From contig JAEACG010000002.1 of assembly GCA_016401345.1 (NCBI GenBank), positions 744,001-808,000 of the forward strand: a stretch of 64,000 bases of DNA, given 5' to 3'. A program made the position numbers and the translations under genes. The DNA comes from Fictibacillus nanhaiensis. Lineage in GTDB: Bacteria; Bacillota; Bacilli; Bacillales; Fictibacillaceae. Shown here in pieces: positions 26,692 through 35,232 of this stretch. Under the pieces are notes generated by a model, which was not told the DNA's origin, did no database searches, and saw only the letters and a program-made list of their open reading frames with translations. Within the stretch, counting starts at the first letter, position 1. Each line of letters opens with the position of its first letter.

Positions 26692-27033
26692 ATGAATGAG
26701 AAAATAGAAAACATTTTTATAGAGTGGAAAGAGAAGTCAAAAGAAATTGCGTTACACTTTAAGAATCGTAACAGACAACAAGCAAAAGAACCAATGAAAT
26801 ACTTCTTACAACAGCTTTTGAAAACGATCTATATGGGAAATGGCGTGCAGCCTGATGATTTGATGAATTACAATAACGATTTAAAGGAATTCAAGCACTT
26901 ACCTGTAAATGCGATCGAGCGGCTTACGTTCATCCAAGATCAGCCGGATCACTATCAATCGTACATACAACTCAGTGAGTTATTTTCTGAGTGGGAGAAG
27001 AAAAGTGTCATATTAAAAAAGCGCAGTACATAA
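26692..27033 (+). CDS. ypoC: Conserved protein YpoC
   Basis: A 113-residue soluble helical protein. Its position between nth and ponA and its sequence (NRQQAKEP, LLKTIYMGNG) match YpoC of Bacillus, which has no known function. A GCGGAGGCG ribosome site precedes the ATG. Nothing in the sequence points to an active site. Confidence 0.75.
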   Translation: MNEKIENIFIEWKEKSKEIALHFKNRNRQQAKEPMKYFLQQLLKTIYMGNGVQPDDLMNYNNDLKEFKHLPVNAIERLTFIQDQPDHYQSYIQLSELFSEWEKKSVILKKRST

Positions 27034-27057
27034 GGACAAGACACTTGGACATATGAT
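27030..27057 (+). promoter_or_regulatory. Candidate sigma-E-like promoter of the LysM glycosidase gene
   Basis: ATA (27030-27032), 17 bases, then CATATGAT (27050-27057) resembles the mother-cell sigma-E pattern (ATA, CATACANT). It ends 32 bases before the start codon. This fits a spore-cortex enzyme; the match is short. Confidence 0.35.
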
Positions 27058-27089
27058 GATGACATGAGACGTTTTTTAGGAGGGGTATC

Positions 27090-28352
27090 ATGCAGATTCA
27101 TGTGGTGAAACGGGGCGATTCTCTTTGGAGACTTTCGCAGTACTATAAATTGCCGTGGCAGGAGCTAGCTACGGTTAACAGATTGTCAGAAAAAGACGTG
27201 CTAACAGTAGGACAGACACTTTTTATTCCAACACCGTTTACGTATACCGTTCAGCCTGGTGATTCATTAGAGGAGATCGGAAACAGGATCGGTGTATCTG
27301 TCGCACAGCTTCAGCAGGCAAATCCCGGTGTAACAGACAGCAACCTCCGGCCAGGAACGCAACTGAACGTTCCACAGCGTACGAAGAAAACGATCGTCAC
27401 GAACGCGTTTGCAGAACCTAATCCGAAAGCCCAAGCCAATTTTGATGCGGCCGCAAGAGCGCTGACGTACATTACGCTTTTTAGCTATGAAGTGAACGAG
27501 AAAGGCATATTCAAACCACTGAATGATTCGGAGTTCTTAAAAGATGCTAAAAATAAAAACGTCCGCCCGATCATGGCGATCACGAACATAAAAGACGGAG
27601 AGTTTAGTGAAGAAGTCGGAACAGCTATTCTAACGAAAAAAGAGATTACTGATAAAGTAATAAACGAATCCTTACGAATCATGAAACAAAAAGGATATGA
27701 AGGAATCTCAGTTGATTTTGAGTTCTTAGGTAAACAAAACAAAGAAGCATACAATCAGTTCCTAAGAACGCTCACAGAGAAGATGCATCAAGAAAATTTC
27801 ATCGTCATGACCGCGGTAGCACCAAAGATCTCAGGCACACAAGAAGGAGAATGGTACGAATCGCATGATTATAAAGCACACGGTGAGATCGTCGATTATG
27901 TGATTCTGATGACGTACGAATGGGGATATAGCGGTGGTCCGCCGATGGCCGTCAGTCCGCTTCCATCTGTAAAAAAGGTGCTCGACTATGCAGTGAGTGT
28001 GATCGATCCTAAGAAAATCCTGATGGGCATCAATCTCTACGGCTATGACTGGACGTTACCGTATAAACCGGGTGGTGAGTTTGCGAAAGCATTGAATCCG
28101 GTTCAAGCAACACAGCTTGCAGGAAAGCGGCAGGCTGCGATTAAATACTCCAGAAAAGATGAAGCTCCATATTACCGTTATTGGGATAAACAGAAAAAAG
28201 AGCATGTGGTATGGTTTGAAGATCTTCGAAGCATGAGAGCAAAGTTTGATGTGGTCGACCAATACGGCTTTGCAGGAGTGAGCTTTTGGAACCTTTCGTT
28301 TGGTTATCCTGTATTTTGGAACTATTTGATCGATCGATATAACATCAAATAG
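27090..28352 (+). CDS. LysM-GH18 spore peptidoglycan glycosidase (YaaH/SleL type)
   Basis: Two N-terminal LysM domains (about residues 2-45 and 50-95: VKRGDSLWRLSQYY, VQPGDSLEEIGNRI) bind peptidoglycan. A C-terminal glycoside hydrolase 18 barrel carries the catalytic region GISVDFEFLG and VILMTYEWGYSGGPP. This is the architecture of YaaH/SleL, N-acetylglucosaminidases that act on spore cortex fragments during germination. At 420 residues the length matches. No signal peptide is visible, as in spore-coat located family members. A shared terminator follows, facing ponA. Confidence 0.9.
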   Translation: MQIHVVKRGDSLWRLSQYYKLPWQELATVNRLSEKDVLTVGQTLFIPTPFTYTVQPGDSLEEIGNRIGVSVAQLQQANPGVTDSNLRPGTQLNVPQRTKKTIVTNAFAEPNPKAQANFDAAARALTYITLFSYEVNEKGIFKPLNDSEFLKDAKNKNVRPIMAITNIKDGEFSEEVGTAILTKKEITDKVINESLRIMKQKGYEGISVDFEFLGKQNKEAYNQFLRTLTEKMHQENFIVMTAVAPKISGTQEGEWYESHDYKAHGEIVDYVILMTYEWGYSGGPPMAVSPLPSVKKVLDYAVSVIDPKKILMGINLYGYDWTLPYKPGGEFAKALNPVQATQLAGKRQAAIKYSRKDEAPYYRYWDKQKKEHVVWFEDLRSMRAKFDVVDQYGFAGVSFWNLSFGYPVFWNYLIDRYNIK

Positions 28353-28354
28353 AG

Positions 28355-28390
28355 AAAAATCCGCCAGCTAAAATCAGCTGACGGATTTTT
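28355..28390. terminator. Bidirectional terminator between the LysM-GH18 gene and ponA
   Basis: AATCCGCCAGCT pairs with AGCTGACGGATT, with A and T runs outside. It serves both convergent genes. Confidence 0.88.
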
Positions 28391-28394
28391 TTCT

Positions 28395-31016
28395 CTATTG
28401 ATTGAGTGGAGGAATGAGCCCTCCACCGTTTTGTTGTCTGTTTCCCTCTTGTCCAGGAGGTGTAGGGGTTGTACCAGGTTCACCTTCTGTTGGTGGCTCT
28501 GTCCCAGGCTCTTGTCCTGGAGGTGTGCCCGGCTGTTCACCTTCACCGCCTCCTTGATCTGGAGGAGTACCAGGTTCGCCTTCTGTTGGCGGCTCAGTAC
28601 CAGGCTCTTCTCCAGGAGGGGTACCAGGCTCTTCACCTTCACCCTCACCAGGTGGTGGTTCTTCACCTTCAGGGCCTTCGATCGTAATCGAAGTTCCAGC
28701 AGGGTCACTTTCTGTGTTGTTCTCACTATCGATTGCTATGACTTGGAACGAATATTTACCAGGAGCAGGTGCTGGAACAACAAACTTCGTATCGTTGATC
28801 GTTGCACGTTCCTGCATCGGTCCATCGTTATAGCTAGCGAGAACTCTAAACGTTACACCTTTTTTCTTGCCATATTTCCATTTAACTTCGATCTCGTTTT
28901 TATCTTCTTTGTATTTCGCTTCTAATCCCTCGATCGAAGAAGGTTTTTCATAGCTATCACTAATTCCAGGAAGGTCAGATCCTTTAACGAAAAGCTCGAT
29001 AATTTTCTCGGAATCAGGTGTGAACTCACTAGCGCGTTTACCTGTTCCTTTTTCCATCGCTACTTCTGTTACGGATTTAGGCTTCTTGAAGTCGGTGTTC
29101 TTATGATCTAACTCGCTCATGATATCACGGAAGATCTGCTTCGAATAATCCGCTTCATTGTCGTTAAGATAGAGACCGTCTTTCATATCTGCATAACCAG
29201 TCCATACCGCAGCCGTATAGCTAGGGGTATAGCCGGCCATCCAAGCATCTTTCGTTGCCCCATCAGGGAGGCCGTATTTATTTCGGTCGTCTTTAGAATA
29301 GTTTGTCGTACCAGTCTTACCAGCTAAGTTAAGTCCGCTAACGTTTGCTTCACGACCAGTACCTCTATCCATAACATCCTTTAGCATATCAGTGATCATA
29401 TATGCGGTGTAATCTTTCATAGCCGCTTTTGGTTCTGAATCTACTTCGATCACGCGGCCATCAGGGAATTCAACCTTACGAATCGTTGTCGGTTTTGAAT
29501 AGATACCTCCGTTACCGAATGATGTATAAGCACCAGCCAGTGTAAGAGGGGAGATACCTTTTTCAAAACCGCCAATTGCATAAGATGGATACGTAGTGTC
29601 AGGATCTAAGTCAAATCCTAACTTGTTCGCAAAATCGGTTGCTTCTTCAGCTCCAACTTCTTGGAACGCACGAACTGCAGTCGTGTTTTTTGATTCTACG
29701 AGCGCTTGACGCATCGAGATGTCGCCAACGTTTCGGTCATTAAAGTTGTTGATCGTGATGTCTTTCAGTTCTACTGGTTCATCTTTTAAGATATAACCCG
29801 TGTTCCATTTTTTGTTCTCGATCGCAGGACCATAGTCTAAGATCGGTTTGATCGTTGAACCAGGCTGACGAGTTATTTTAGAAGAGAAATAGTTACTTAA
29901 TTCATCTCCACGGCCACTTCCTACTGCCCGAATGGCGCCTGTCTTTGTGTCTAGTAAAGCAACACCTGATTGAAGAACTTTGTTTTCATTCTCTAATTTA
30001 GCTCTTAATACGTCTTCAGTCGTTTGCTGTGCTTTCGTGTCTAAGTTCGTATAGATTTTAAGTCCAGATGAGTAGATATCTGCTTCTTCAAGTCCTTCAA
30101 TATCTTTTAAATCATCAATTACTTGTTTGATATAAGCATCATATGGACGTGATTCGGTTTTTAAACTTCCTTCATCGATCATATCTTTTACTGGGATGCT
30201 CTTCGCTTTTTCCGCTTCTTCTTTTGTAATAAATTTATGCTGAGCCATTAGGTTCAAAACAACGTTACGGCGATGTTCAGCTTCTTTTGGATTTACAAGC
30301 GGGTTGTAGTAACTTGGTGCCTTTGGTAGACCAGCTAATAGAGCTGCTTCTTGCACTTCAAGCTCGCCAACTTCCTTGTCAAAATATACTTTTGATGCTG
30401 TTGCGATTCCGAATGCTCTATTTCCAAAGAAAATTTTGTTTAGATACATCTCTAAAATTTGATCTTTAGAATACTTCTGTTCTAATTGAACGGAAAGGTA
30501 TGCTTCACGAATCTTTCGTGTAAGAGATTTTTCATTCGTTAAAACAGTATTCTTAATAACCTGCTGAGAAATCGTACTCGCACCTTCTGCTCCAAAACCT
30601 TCTCTAACGTTAGCGAAAGCGGCACCTGCGATACGTCGTACGTCAATACCACTATGTTCACGGAAACGAACATCTTCTGTTGCGATAAAAGCATTTTGTA
30701 CATGCTCTGGAATTTCGTTGATTTTAACACGAATTCGTTTTTCATCACCTGCGACGAGCGCTGCTTCTTCGTCGTTCATATCCATAATCTTAGAGGATAC
30801 TGGTGTTTCTAGTTTCTTAGGATCTAATTTAGGAGAGGTCGCGGCAATAACGCCGATCGTTAACAGTCCTAGAACACCTAATATAAGAGCAAGGATCAAC
30901 AGAGTCTTCTTCCAGTTACGTCCTCGTCTAGGTTTCTTAATTTTTGTTTTAGTTGCCGGTTTGGAACCATCACTAGATTGTCTGCGTTCCATGCGGCTTC
31001 GGTAATCTTTTGACAT
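28395..31016 (-). CDS. ponA: Class A penicillin-binding protein 1 (glycosyltransferase/transpeptidase)
   Basis: An 873-residue bifunctional murein synthase. A cytoplasmic Arg/Lys-rich head and one membrane helix precede a GT51 glycosyltransferase domain (TEDVRFREHSGID, GASTISQQ). The transpeptidase domain has active-site serine in RQPGSTIKP, ESKNTTAV, and KTGTT. A fibronectin-III-like domain (~residues 705-785) follows. The last ~90 residues are a Gly/Pro/Glu tail with repeats of EEPGTEPPTEGEPGTPP type. It is followed by recU upstream on the same strand order (recU-ponA), as in B. subtilis. Confidence 0.96.
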   Translation of the reverse strand: MSKDYRSRMERRQSSDGSKPATKTKIKKPRRGRNWKKTLLILALILGVLGLLTIGVIAATSPKLDPKKLETPVSSKIMDMNDEEAALVAGDEKRIRVKINEIPEHVQNAFIATEDVRFREHSGIDVRRIAGAAFANVREGFGAEGASTISQQVIKNTVLTNEKSLTRKIREAYLSVQLEQKYSKDQILEMYLNKIFFGNRAFGIATASKVYFDKEVGELEVQEAALLAGLPKAPSYYNPLVNPKEAEHRRNVVLNLMAQHKFITKEEAEKAKSIPVKDMIDEGSLKTESRPYDAYIKQVIDDLKDIEGLEEADIYSSGLKIYTNLDTKAQQTTEDVLRAKLENENKVLQSGVALLDTKTGAIRAVGSGRGDELSNYFSSKITRQPGSTIKPILDYGPAIENKKWNTGYILKDEPVELKDITINNFNDRNVGDISMRQALVESKNTTAVRAFQEVGAEEATDFANKLGFDLDPDTTYPSYAIGGFEKGISPLTLAGAYTSFGNGGIYSKPTTIRKVEFPDGRVIEVDSEPKAAMKDYTAYMITDMLKDVMDRGTGREANVSGLNLAGKTGTTNYSKDDRNKYGLPDGATKDAWMAGYTPSYTAAVWTGYADMKDGLYLNDNEADYSKQIFRDIMSELDHKNTDFKKPKSVTEVAMEKGTGKRASEFTPDSEKIIELFVKGSDLPGISDSYEKPSSIEGLEAKYKEDKNEIEVKWKYGKKKGVTFRVLASYNDGPMQERATINDTKFVVPAPAPGKYSFQVIAIDSENNTESDPAGTSITIEGPEGEEPPPGEGEGEEPGTPPGEEPGTEPPTEGEPGTPPDQGGGEGEQPGTPPGQEPGTEPPTEGEPGTTPTPPGQEGNRQQNGGGLIPPLNQ

Positions 31017-31093
31017 TGTTTTACCAACCTTTCAACTTCATAAAAAAATGAACACGTTCAATTATTCGACGACATTTGACAATTTATGAACGA

Positions 31094-31699
31094 CTAGAAA
31101 TAGACAGAATCTACCACTTGTAAATAATGGAGCCGAGGTTGATACCCGATATTTATAGAATGTCCTTTTTCCTCGATTTCACCCTTCGGAATGGATTTTC
31201 TGCCTTCTCTCTGTTCGTTCCAAAACGTGATCAAGTGAGAACTGTCGAATAAATAGCTCTCATCTGTTGCAGAGAAACGAAGGATGACGAACGAGATTCC
31301 ACCATGATCTAAGATGTGCTGCATATGAAGTAACTGATGTTCATGAAAGTTCTTTAGTGGGAAGCTCGTCTTATTCTTTGTTTCTTTTGCCTCAAAGTCA
31401 ATGTATCTTCCTTTATACACCCCATTGTAATCTGTCGTGGAAGCGAGTTTAAAGTATGCTTCACGAATGACAGCGGCAGATCGTTTTGGATATTCTACAT
31501 TTACGATCTGAACCGGAGTAGGTTTCTTATGGATGATCGCTTGATTGGTTAAAAGATAATATTCGTTGCTCTGATTGATATCATCTTCTAACGACATTCC
31601 TCTGTTGCTGTACGAAATATCCTTTTTAATAGAAGATGAAGATTGTTTTTTCACGATAGAAGTCACTCTTTTACCGTTTGGATAATGAAAGGTACCCAT
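31094..31699 (-). CDS. recU: Holliday junction resolvase RecU
   Basis: A structure-specific endonuclease that resolves recombination intermediates and assists chromosome segregation. In 201 residues it has [13 protein letters not shown], the catalytic block [19 protein letters not shown] with metal-binding Asp/Glu and Lys, and [16 protein letters not shown] precedes the ATG by 8 bases. It is upstream of ponA on the minus strand, the conserved Bacillus pair. Confidence 0.96.
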   Translation of the reverse strand: MGTFHYPNGKRVTSIVKKQSSSSIKKDISYSNRGMSLEDDINQSNEYYLLTNQAIIHKKPTPVQIVNVEYPKRSAAVIREAYFKLASTTDYNGVYKGRYIDFEAKETKNKTSFPLKNFHEHQLLHMQHILDHGGISFVILRFSATDESYLFDSSHLITFWNEQREGRKSIPKGEIEEKGHSINIGYQPRLHYLQVVDSVYF

Positions 31700-31768
31700 G
31701 ATTCATCTCCTTTACAACGAAAGATGGCTATGCGCATGAAAAAAACGATACACATAGCCGATGGATGT

Positions 31769-32014
31769 TTACTTTTTTAGTAGTCGAGAAAGCTCTTCTT
31801 CTACAAAACCCATGACAACTTCTTTTGTGTCCTCCGTTTCAATAACGGTAACAGGAGTTGCAGAAGCGCCGAGGTCGATCACTTCTTTCATATAGGCATC
31901 GTTTTTACGAATATCTCGTTCTTCAAAAGGAATCTCGTTTGCTTTTAGCCACTCTTTTTCTGCAAAGCATGGAGGGCACGTTTCTTGTGTATAAAGTATT
32001 ACTGTCTTCGCCAA
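31769..32014 (-). CDS. Glutaredoxin-like thiol-disulfide protein
   Basis: An 81-residue glutaredoxin/NrdH-fold protein with redox motif CPPC (TQETCPPCFAEKEWL) and the cis-proline loop SATPVTVI. The start is a TTG at 32014, 9 bases after AAAGGAGG, giving MAKTVILY; longer starts upstream add 40 residues that do not fit the fold. It probably reduces disulfides or mixed thiols, perhaps with bacillithiol; the partner is not evident. It is divergent from yppC. Confidence 0.85.
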   Translation of the reverse strand: MAKTVILYTQETCPPCFAEKEWLKANEIPFEERDIRKNDAYMKEVIDLGASATPVTVIETEDTKEVVMGFVEEELSRLLKK

Positions 32015-32145
32015 AGGTCTATGCCTCCTTTTTCCAAATACATCTTTCATAACCATTAGTTTACTCTTTTTTCTTATATGACACAAATATTTTATAACAC
32101 GAAAGCGAACGATAGAAAATAGGACAAAAAGCATGGAGGAAGAAC

Positions 32146-33102
32146 GTGGTACAGCATAATGACGATATCATTCAACACATTTTGAAACGTACGAATTCAC
32201 AAAATCGTGACAATATTTCACGTACCGTAAGCTATGCCACATTTTATAAACATAACCCTGAAGTAAGGTGGGCGATGCTCGCAAGTCTTGTTTCGAGAAA
32301 TGCAGGTTACAGCATGTGTGACTTAAAAGGGGACTGGTTGCCTAGAATGTTGTCTAGGGATACTAGAAAGCATCTATTTCTAACATATGAACGGGCTAAC
32401 TGGCTGATCTTTCAGGATGCGTATCCACAGCTATTGATCTATGAGTACTCAAAGAAACAGGGTCAGCCAAATTTTCATCTGCTCAAATACTTTGGTGTTT
32501 CTACATTTATGGTTCATGAGTGGGAAAAATTCTGGAAAGAGAAAGATTTGAAGCGAATTTGTACGTCTTTAATCATTAATGAACAACACGTGATCGAAAA
32601 GCCAGTTATAGAGGATGGGTTCTATAAGAAGAGGATCTTTTCAAAGGTACCGTTTCTCATACAAGATTACATGCATTTTAGTACCGTGCTTTTTCCTGTT
32701 GAGAGTGGGGAAGTGATTGGAATATCCGTCCATGGATTTAAAAAGACGAAAAATAGGATTGAAACAGGAAAAAAACTATACACCATTTTGTTTGAATCAA
32801 AGTGGAGTGAAGAGATTCTTTCTTTTGCTGATAAAGTCACTCACACCGGATCTAGACATGATTTTGAAACCTACATCTATCCCGACAAAAAAAGAGAGAC
32901 CCCGTTCTTAAGACTTGCGTTTCCGATCATCGAGCATAACCGGTCGAACACAGGAGATTGGTACCGAAAGAACATGAACACTGAAAAATTTTATGAACCC
33001 GTAAAACCACTGCATTCCATTTTGTTAACCGATTGGTACAAACAAAAACAAAGGCAGCTTAAAATAGGAATCCTCTTAAAAGAGTGGATCTTGCATGCAT
33101 AA
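32146..33102 (+). CDS. yppC: DUF2515 protein YppC
   Basis: A 318-residue soluble protein of DUF2515. Sequence features such as NSQNRDNISRT and the position beside recU match YppC of B. subtilis (about the same length). It has a GTG start after ATGGAGGAAG. Function is unknown; no nucleotide-binding or catalytic motif is clear. Confidence 0.85.
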   Translation: MVQHNDDIIQHILKRTNSQNRDNISRTVSYATFYKHNPEVRWAMLASLVSRNAGYSMCDLKGDWLPRMLSRDTRKHLFLTYERANWLIFQDAYPQLLIYEYSKKQGQPNFHLLKYFGVSTFMVHEWEKFWKEKDLKRICTSLIINEQHVIEKPVIEDGFYKKRIFSKVPFLIQDYMHFSTVLFPVESGEVIGISVHGFKKTKNRIETGKKLYTILFESKWSEEILSFADKVTHTGSRHDFETYIYPDKKRETPFLRLAFPIIEHNRSNTGDWYRKNMNTEKFYEPVKPLHSILLTDWYKQKQRQLKIGILLKEWILHA

Positions 33103-33104
33103 AA

Positions 33105-33130
33105 GAAGACGGCTTTTTTGAGCCGTCTTT
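33105..33130. terminator. Bidirectional terminator after yppC
   Basis: GAAGACGGC pairs with GCCGTCTTT around an 8-base loop that contains six T. It can serve yppC and the convergent small gene. Confidence 0.8.
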
Positions 33131-33136
33131 ACTGAT

Positions 33137-33277
33137 TTATGTGCTAGGGATATCAGGGCCGTTCAGCTTTTTGTCACCATAGCCTGTGCTGTTCTTTTGC
33201 TCTCTTTTTTGAGTACCCGTTTCTTCTTGGTTCGTGTACTGATCCTGCTGTTTTTGCTGTTTGCTGTCTTGGTTCAT
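33137..33277 (-). CDS. Small hydrophilic protein, 46 residues
   Basis: This short gene has an excellent ribosome site (AAAAAGGAGG, 7 bases before ATG 33277) and codes for a Gln/Lys/Asn-rich peptide starting MNQDSKQQKQQDQYTNQEE and ending in LNGPDIPST. There are no hydrophobic segments. Its size and composition resemble minor small acid-soluble spore proteins, but no known SASP signature is present. I do not recognise the family. Confidence 0.75.
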   Translation of the reverse strand: MNQDSKQQKQQDQYTNQEETGTQKREQKNSTGYGDKKLNGPDIPST

Positions 33278-33490
33278 GTTGGCACCTCCTTTTTAAATCA
33301 CCTGAACTGCTCTTAGTTTTGGAGTTGTTGCGACTGAATATACAAACAATCAACAAATTGAGTGTCGAAATTGTAATGATTCCGTTGTATTCCACTTTCT
33401 TTGGCGAATGAAAACTAGTTTTGTCAGGTGTGAAGGGGATGGGAATATGATGCTAGAAAATAGTACTCACAAGAAAACGGGGAGGGATTC

Positions 33491-34006
33491 ATGATGGAAA
33501 TGGTGTTGATGAAAACCAAAACGGTCTCTGAAGAACTTGGGGTGAATCCAACAACAGTTCAGCGTTGGGTCAGACATTTTAACATACAATGTGACAAGAA
33601 TGAGCATGGTCATTATCTGTTCAAACAAGATGATATCGATCAGCTAAGAGAGATTAAAGCTCAGCTCGATAACGGACTTTTGATGAGTGACATACAAGTT
33701 CAGTCGATGCATTCAACAGAGCAATCAATGGAACTACCAACCCAATTTGAAGATAAATTCAATCGTTTGAATAAAGCGATAGAGGCACTGGAAAAGAAAG
33801 TGGAAGAAAAAGCAGATGGAGTCGTTTCCTATCAGATGCTGCAGCACGCAACTGAGCTTGAAGAACTGATCAAAAAGATGGAGAACATGGAAGCACGCCT
33901 GCAAGATCTTGAAGTCGCACTTCTGAAGCAAGATTATCCAGAAGAGCGACTATATGTAAAAGAAAAATCAAAGAAGAACTGGTTTGTCAGTTTGTTTACG
34001 CTATAG
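33491..34006 (+). CDS. racA: Chromosome-anchoring protein RacA
   Basis: A 171-residue protein with an N-terminal MerR-like winged helix (VSEELGVNPTTVQRWVRHF, residues ~10-60) and a long coiled coil (~85-150) containing KADGVVSYQMLQH, a stretch also typical of B. subtilis RacA. RacA binds DNA near the origin and tethers it to the cell pole through DivIVA during sporulation. The C-terminus ends in a basic/hydrophobic tail. GGGAGGG precedes the start. A terminator-like hairpin repeat follows. Confidence 0.85.
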   Translation: MMEMVLMKTKTVSEELGVNPTTVQRWVRHFNIQCDKNEHGHYLFKQDDIDQLREIKAQLDNGLLMSDIQVQSMHSTEQSMELPTQFEDKFNRLNKAIEALEKKVEEKADGVVSYQMLQHATELEELIKKMENMEARLQDLEVALLKQDYPEERLYVKEKSKKNWFVSLFTL

Positions 34007-34020
34007 AATGTATATGAGGG

Positions 34021-34152
34021 AAGTTGATTTCCGTTACAGGATGCTCGCTTTCCGTGGGGCGACCGGTGAGCCACTTGCCGCTTTGCGCCTCTAAGTGTCT
34101 CACCTGACCGCTCGTCCCACAGGAGTCTCGCACCTTTCACTCCTATCAACTT
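34021..34152. repeat. Bacillaceae-type interspersed hairpin repeat, copy 2
   Basis: A 132-bp element whose ends are perfect inverted repeats (AAGTTGAT / ATCAACTT). The body is a long imperfect hairpin with GGGGCGACCGGTGAG opposite CTCACC...GTCCCAC. It is homologous along its length to 11358-11486. It lies between racA and yppE. Confidence 0.8.
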
Positions 34153-34272
34153 TCAAAGTAGCAAACAACATACAAAGCTAGCTCTCTGCTACAAAAAAGA
34201 CCGAAAAACAAATCAAAAAGTGTAAGTCTCTTCATTCTTTGGTAGGATATAAAGAATGGGGGGACTTTTTTA

Positions 34273-34641
34273 ATGGACCATTTATATACATTAACGACAA
34301 AACTAATCGCTGATATAGATGAAGCATTTCATATTTATAAAACAGAAACGAAAACGAGAGAAACGGAAGCGGACTTTTTTACAGAGGTGAAACCTTTTGC
34401 CGATCGCATCCATTTTCGCGTGAAAGACTGGGAGCCGCTCGCAAGGGATTGGGTGATCGCCAACAAACCCAAATATCTATACCCGATTCAGATCAAGACC
34501 GCTGCTGAAAATATCGGCTATTTAGGAGTTTATGTCTTTCAAAAGAAAATGAAAGACAAACGGATCACAGAGATGGTGAAATCTGTTCTCTATGTATTGA
34601 ACCAGATGAAAAATCAAATGGCGGAAAACGAGAATCAATAA
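34273..34641 (+). CDS. yppE: DUF1798 protein YppE
   Basis: A 122-residue all-helical protein matching the YppE/DUF1798 family of Bacillaceae (RDWVIANKPKYLYPIQI; LGVYVFQKKMKDKRI). The order recU-yppC...yppE follows B. subtilis. GGGGGGAC precedes the ATG with a T-rich spacer. Its function is unknown. Confidence 0.82.
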   Translation: MDHLYTLTTKLIADIDEAFHIYKTETKTRETEADFFTEVKPFADRIHFRVKDWEPLARDWVIANKPKYLYPIQIKTAAENIGYLGVYVFQKKMKDKRITEMVKSVLYVLNQMKNQMAENENQ

Positions 34642-34692
34642 TTTCACGTACCGTACTAAAATATTGTTTTTAAAAATTAGGGAGAGAACAAG

Positions 34693-35232
34693 ATGTATCA
34701 TCCATCTGTTTATGATAATCTAAAGATTGTGCTTGAAGGAGCTGTGTACGACCTTGATTTTTCAAGAGAAATAGAGATCATTAATCGTAAAGATTTAATG
34801 GATCAAGCAATCATCGAAAGAAGTTATTGTATTGATTTTGTAGTTTCTGCAATCGGGGAATCTATGAGAGGGACGATTTCCTTAACTTCAAATCTAGAAG
34901 ACCTGGCTATGGAGAAGTTAAACGATAACCCAGAAGGAGCAGGCAGTAAGCTATCCTGTGTGATTGAGACTCCCGTTTATGAAATTGAAACAGATTGCAA
35001 ACAACTTCAATCCATACTGAAAAAATGGGGAAGCAGAGATTTAAAAGGTGACATTCAGCAAAAACTTACTTATATATATGGACAACCAAGACATGTATTT
35101 ACCAACACGATTTCTATACAATTGCAGAAACCGGTTGCTGAAGAAGAACCTGAGCGAATTTCATCCGTACTTGAACAATTAATTTCGTCTATGAAAGAAA
35201 TGAATGAATATTTTAAGGGGTATAAAAAATGA
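34693..35232 (+). CDS. Conserved hypothetical protein translationally coupled to yfmL
   Basis: A 179-residue soluble protein that I do not recognise. It mixes beta-strand and charged segments and ends in a helical, Lys/Glu-rich stretch. GGGAGAG precedes the ATG, and its stop overlaps the start of the RNA helicase gene by 4 bases, so the two are made together. That suggests a link to RNA or ribosome biology, but this is inference from position only. Confidence 0.75.
   Translation: MYHPSVYDNLKIVLEGAVYDLDFSREIEIINRKDLMDQAIIERSYCIDFVVSAIGESMRGTISLTSNLEDLAMEKLNDNPEGAGSKLSCVIETPVYEIETDCKQLQSILKKWGSRDLKGDIQQKLTYIYGQPRHVFTNTISIQLQKPVAEEEPERISSVLEQLISSMKEMNEYFKGYKK

Noticed and set aside
28398-28925. 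Long plus-strand frame opposite the end of ponA
   Set aside because: It arises from the repetitive Pro/Gly-rich coding of the PonA tail, is Cys/Arg/Trp-rich and lacks a sensible ribosome site.
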